64,000 nt of DNA from Sphingobacteriales bacterium (GTDB taxonomy: Bacteria; Bacteroidota; Bacteroidia; Chitinophagales; UBA2359). A program made the position numbers and the translations under genes. Below the pieces are notes generated by a model that was not told the DNA's origin, did not search any database, and saw only the letters and a program-made list of their open reading frames with translations. Each line of letters opens with the position of its first letter. Within the stretch, counting starts at the first letter, position 1. The stretch spans positions 42,590 through 106,589 of the forward strand of contig JADKCK010000027.1 of NCBI GenBank assembly GCA_016718845.1, given 5' to 3'. Below, piece after piece: positions 63,476 through 64,000 of the stretch.

Positions 63476-63580
63476 TGCCATTTTTAAGCACTAATTTCGG
63501 TATTTTTCTTTGTTTTTTAAAAAAAACACCTTTTTTTTGCGCTATAGTTCATTAAATTGCTTAAAAATTCGTAACATTGC
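63476..63580 (+). repeat. 105-bp direct repeat, copy 2
   Basis: Matches 60479-60583 with an offset of exactly 2997 bases. It lies 10 bases after the repaired end of the outer-membrane protein and 106 bases before the sodium symporter start, so it probably belongs to the symporter's upstream region. Confidence 0.95.
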
Positions 63581-63686
63581 ACGTTGTAATCAAGTCAATG
63601 TATTTTTGTGAGCTGTGCAAAAGCTAAACATTACAACAACCTTTAACTACTACAATTATTACAAACAACCTTAACACAATAATTTT

Positions 63687-64000
63687 ATGACAAAAAATGT
63701 AGAATCTTGGGGTTCTCGAATGGGGCTTATACTAGCAATGGCAGGTAATGCTGTTGGTTTGGGCAACTTTTTGCGCTTTCCGGTACAAGCTATTCAAAAC
63801 GGTGGCGGGGCATTTATTATCCCCTACTTTGTATGTTTCTTGCTTATGGGCATTCCGCTTTTGTGGGTCGAGTGGTCAATGGGGCGCTTTGGTGGTAAAT
63901 CGGGGCACCATAGTACACCATTTATTTTAGATTCGATGGACAAACGCTCGTTCTGGAAATACATTGGCGTGTTTGGCATTTTTACCAACTTAGCTGTTGC
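63687..64000 (+). CDS. NSS-family sodium-dependent symporter, 3' truncated by window edge
   Basis: The first 104 residues are visible from the ATG at 63687. SWGSRMGLILAMAGNAVGLGNFLRFPVQAIQNGGGAFIIPYF is the signature TM1-TM2 of the neurotransmitter:sodium symporter (SNF) family, with the unwound AVGLGN sodium and substrate site. VEWSMGRFGGKSGHHSTPF is the TM2-TM3 loop. It co-transports amino acids or related solutes with Na+ at the inner membrane. The rest lies outside the window. Confidence 0.93.
   Translation, partial: MTKNVESWGSRMGLILAMAGNAVGLGNFLRFPVQAIQNGGGAFIIPYFVCFLLMGIPLLWVEWSMGRFGGKSGHHSTPFILDSMDKRSFWKYIGVFGIFTNLAV

Noticed and set aside
63467..63494. Native C-terminus of the outer-membrane protein ending in GYSAIFKH
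   Set aside because: This end lies in the 105-bp repeat after a probable frameshift; the alternative frame gives the usual barrel ending GGILFKLGR.

Overview
The window comes from a moderately AT-rich member of the Bacteroidota. The evidence is repeated TAnnTTTG-type -7 promoter elements (for example TATCTTTG), almost no Shine-Dalgarno sequences, secreted proteins with type IX secretion (T9SS) sorting domains, a TonB-dependent receptor with a carboxypeptidase-regulatory-like N-terminus, SprB-like repeats and a DUF6427-type membrane protein. No rRNA, tRNA or CRISPR array was found. The order within the phylum cannot be fixed by reading alone.

Layout. 1-3.1 kb: 3' part of a HADHB/FadI-type thiolase, a NUDIX-TPR protein and a small secreted protein. 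3.8-14.7 kb: an exopolysaccharide locus. It has a canonical receiver, a pseudo-receiver fused to the initiating phosphoglycosyl transferase, three glycosyltransferases, a Wzc-like chain-length protein, a Wzx-like flippase and a hexapeptide acyltransferase. Its spacers are full of AT-rich and GC-rich dispersed repeats, one family of which supplies the last residues and stop codon of three of the proteins. 14.8-25.5 kb: a YafK-like L,D-transpeptidase, then a giant T9SS type-B adhesin of about 3,090 residues (18 units of exactly 231 bp in three families) whose frame is broken four times. 25.7-28.5 kb: a lipoprotein, an archaemetzincin-type zinc protease lipoprotein and a second thiolase. 28.6-39.2 kb, minus strand: dnaN, a secreted protein, an NCS1 permease relic, a frameshifted Septu-like PtuA/PtuB pair, a class-III aminotransferase, methylmalonate-semialdehyde dehydrogenase, a PD-(D/E)XK-like protein between duplicated promoter/terminator segments, and RNase R.

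39.4-49.1 kb: two arrays of a 16-bp minisatellite enclosing a four-helix-bundle (S23/IVP) gene, a TonB-dependent receptor, an orphan cas6, a second flippase-like protein and a T9SS type-A secreted protein. 49.1-58.6 kb: dapD (frameshifted), two haem-motif lipoproteins, an OB-fold protein, YceI, Lgt, DUF2141, two polytopic membrane proteins, a Fic protein and an NAD(P)-binding protein. 58.9-64 kb: a T9SS type-A protein, a lipoprotein, and a TIR-transmembrane protein with two envelope proteins lying between two 105-bp direct repeats, then the start of an NSS-family sodium symporter.

Two cautions. First, several frames break by one base in short homopolymers, including in dapD, which is normally essential. 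Some or all of the 'broken' genes may therefore be intact in the organism. Second, all functional names rest on motifs read by eye.
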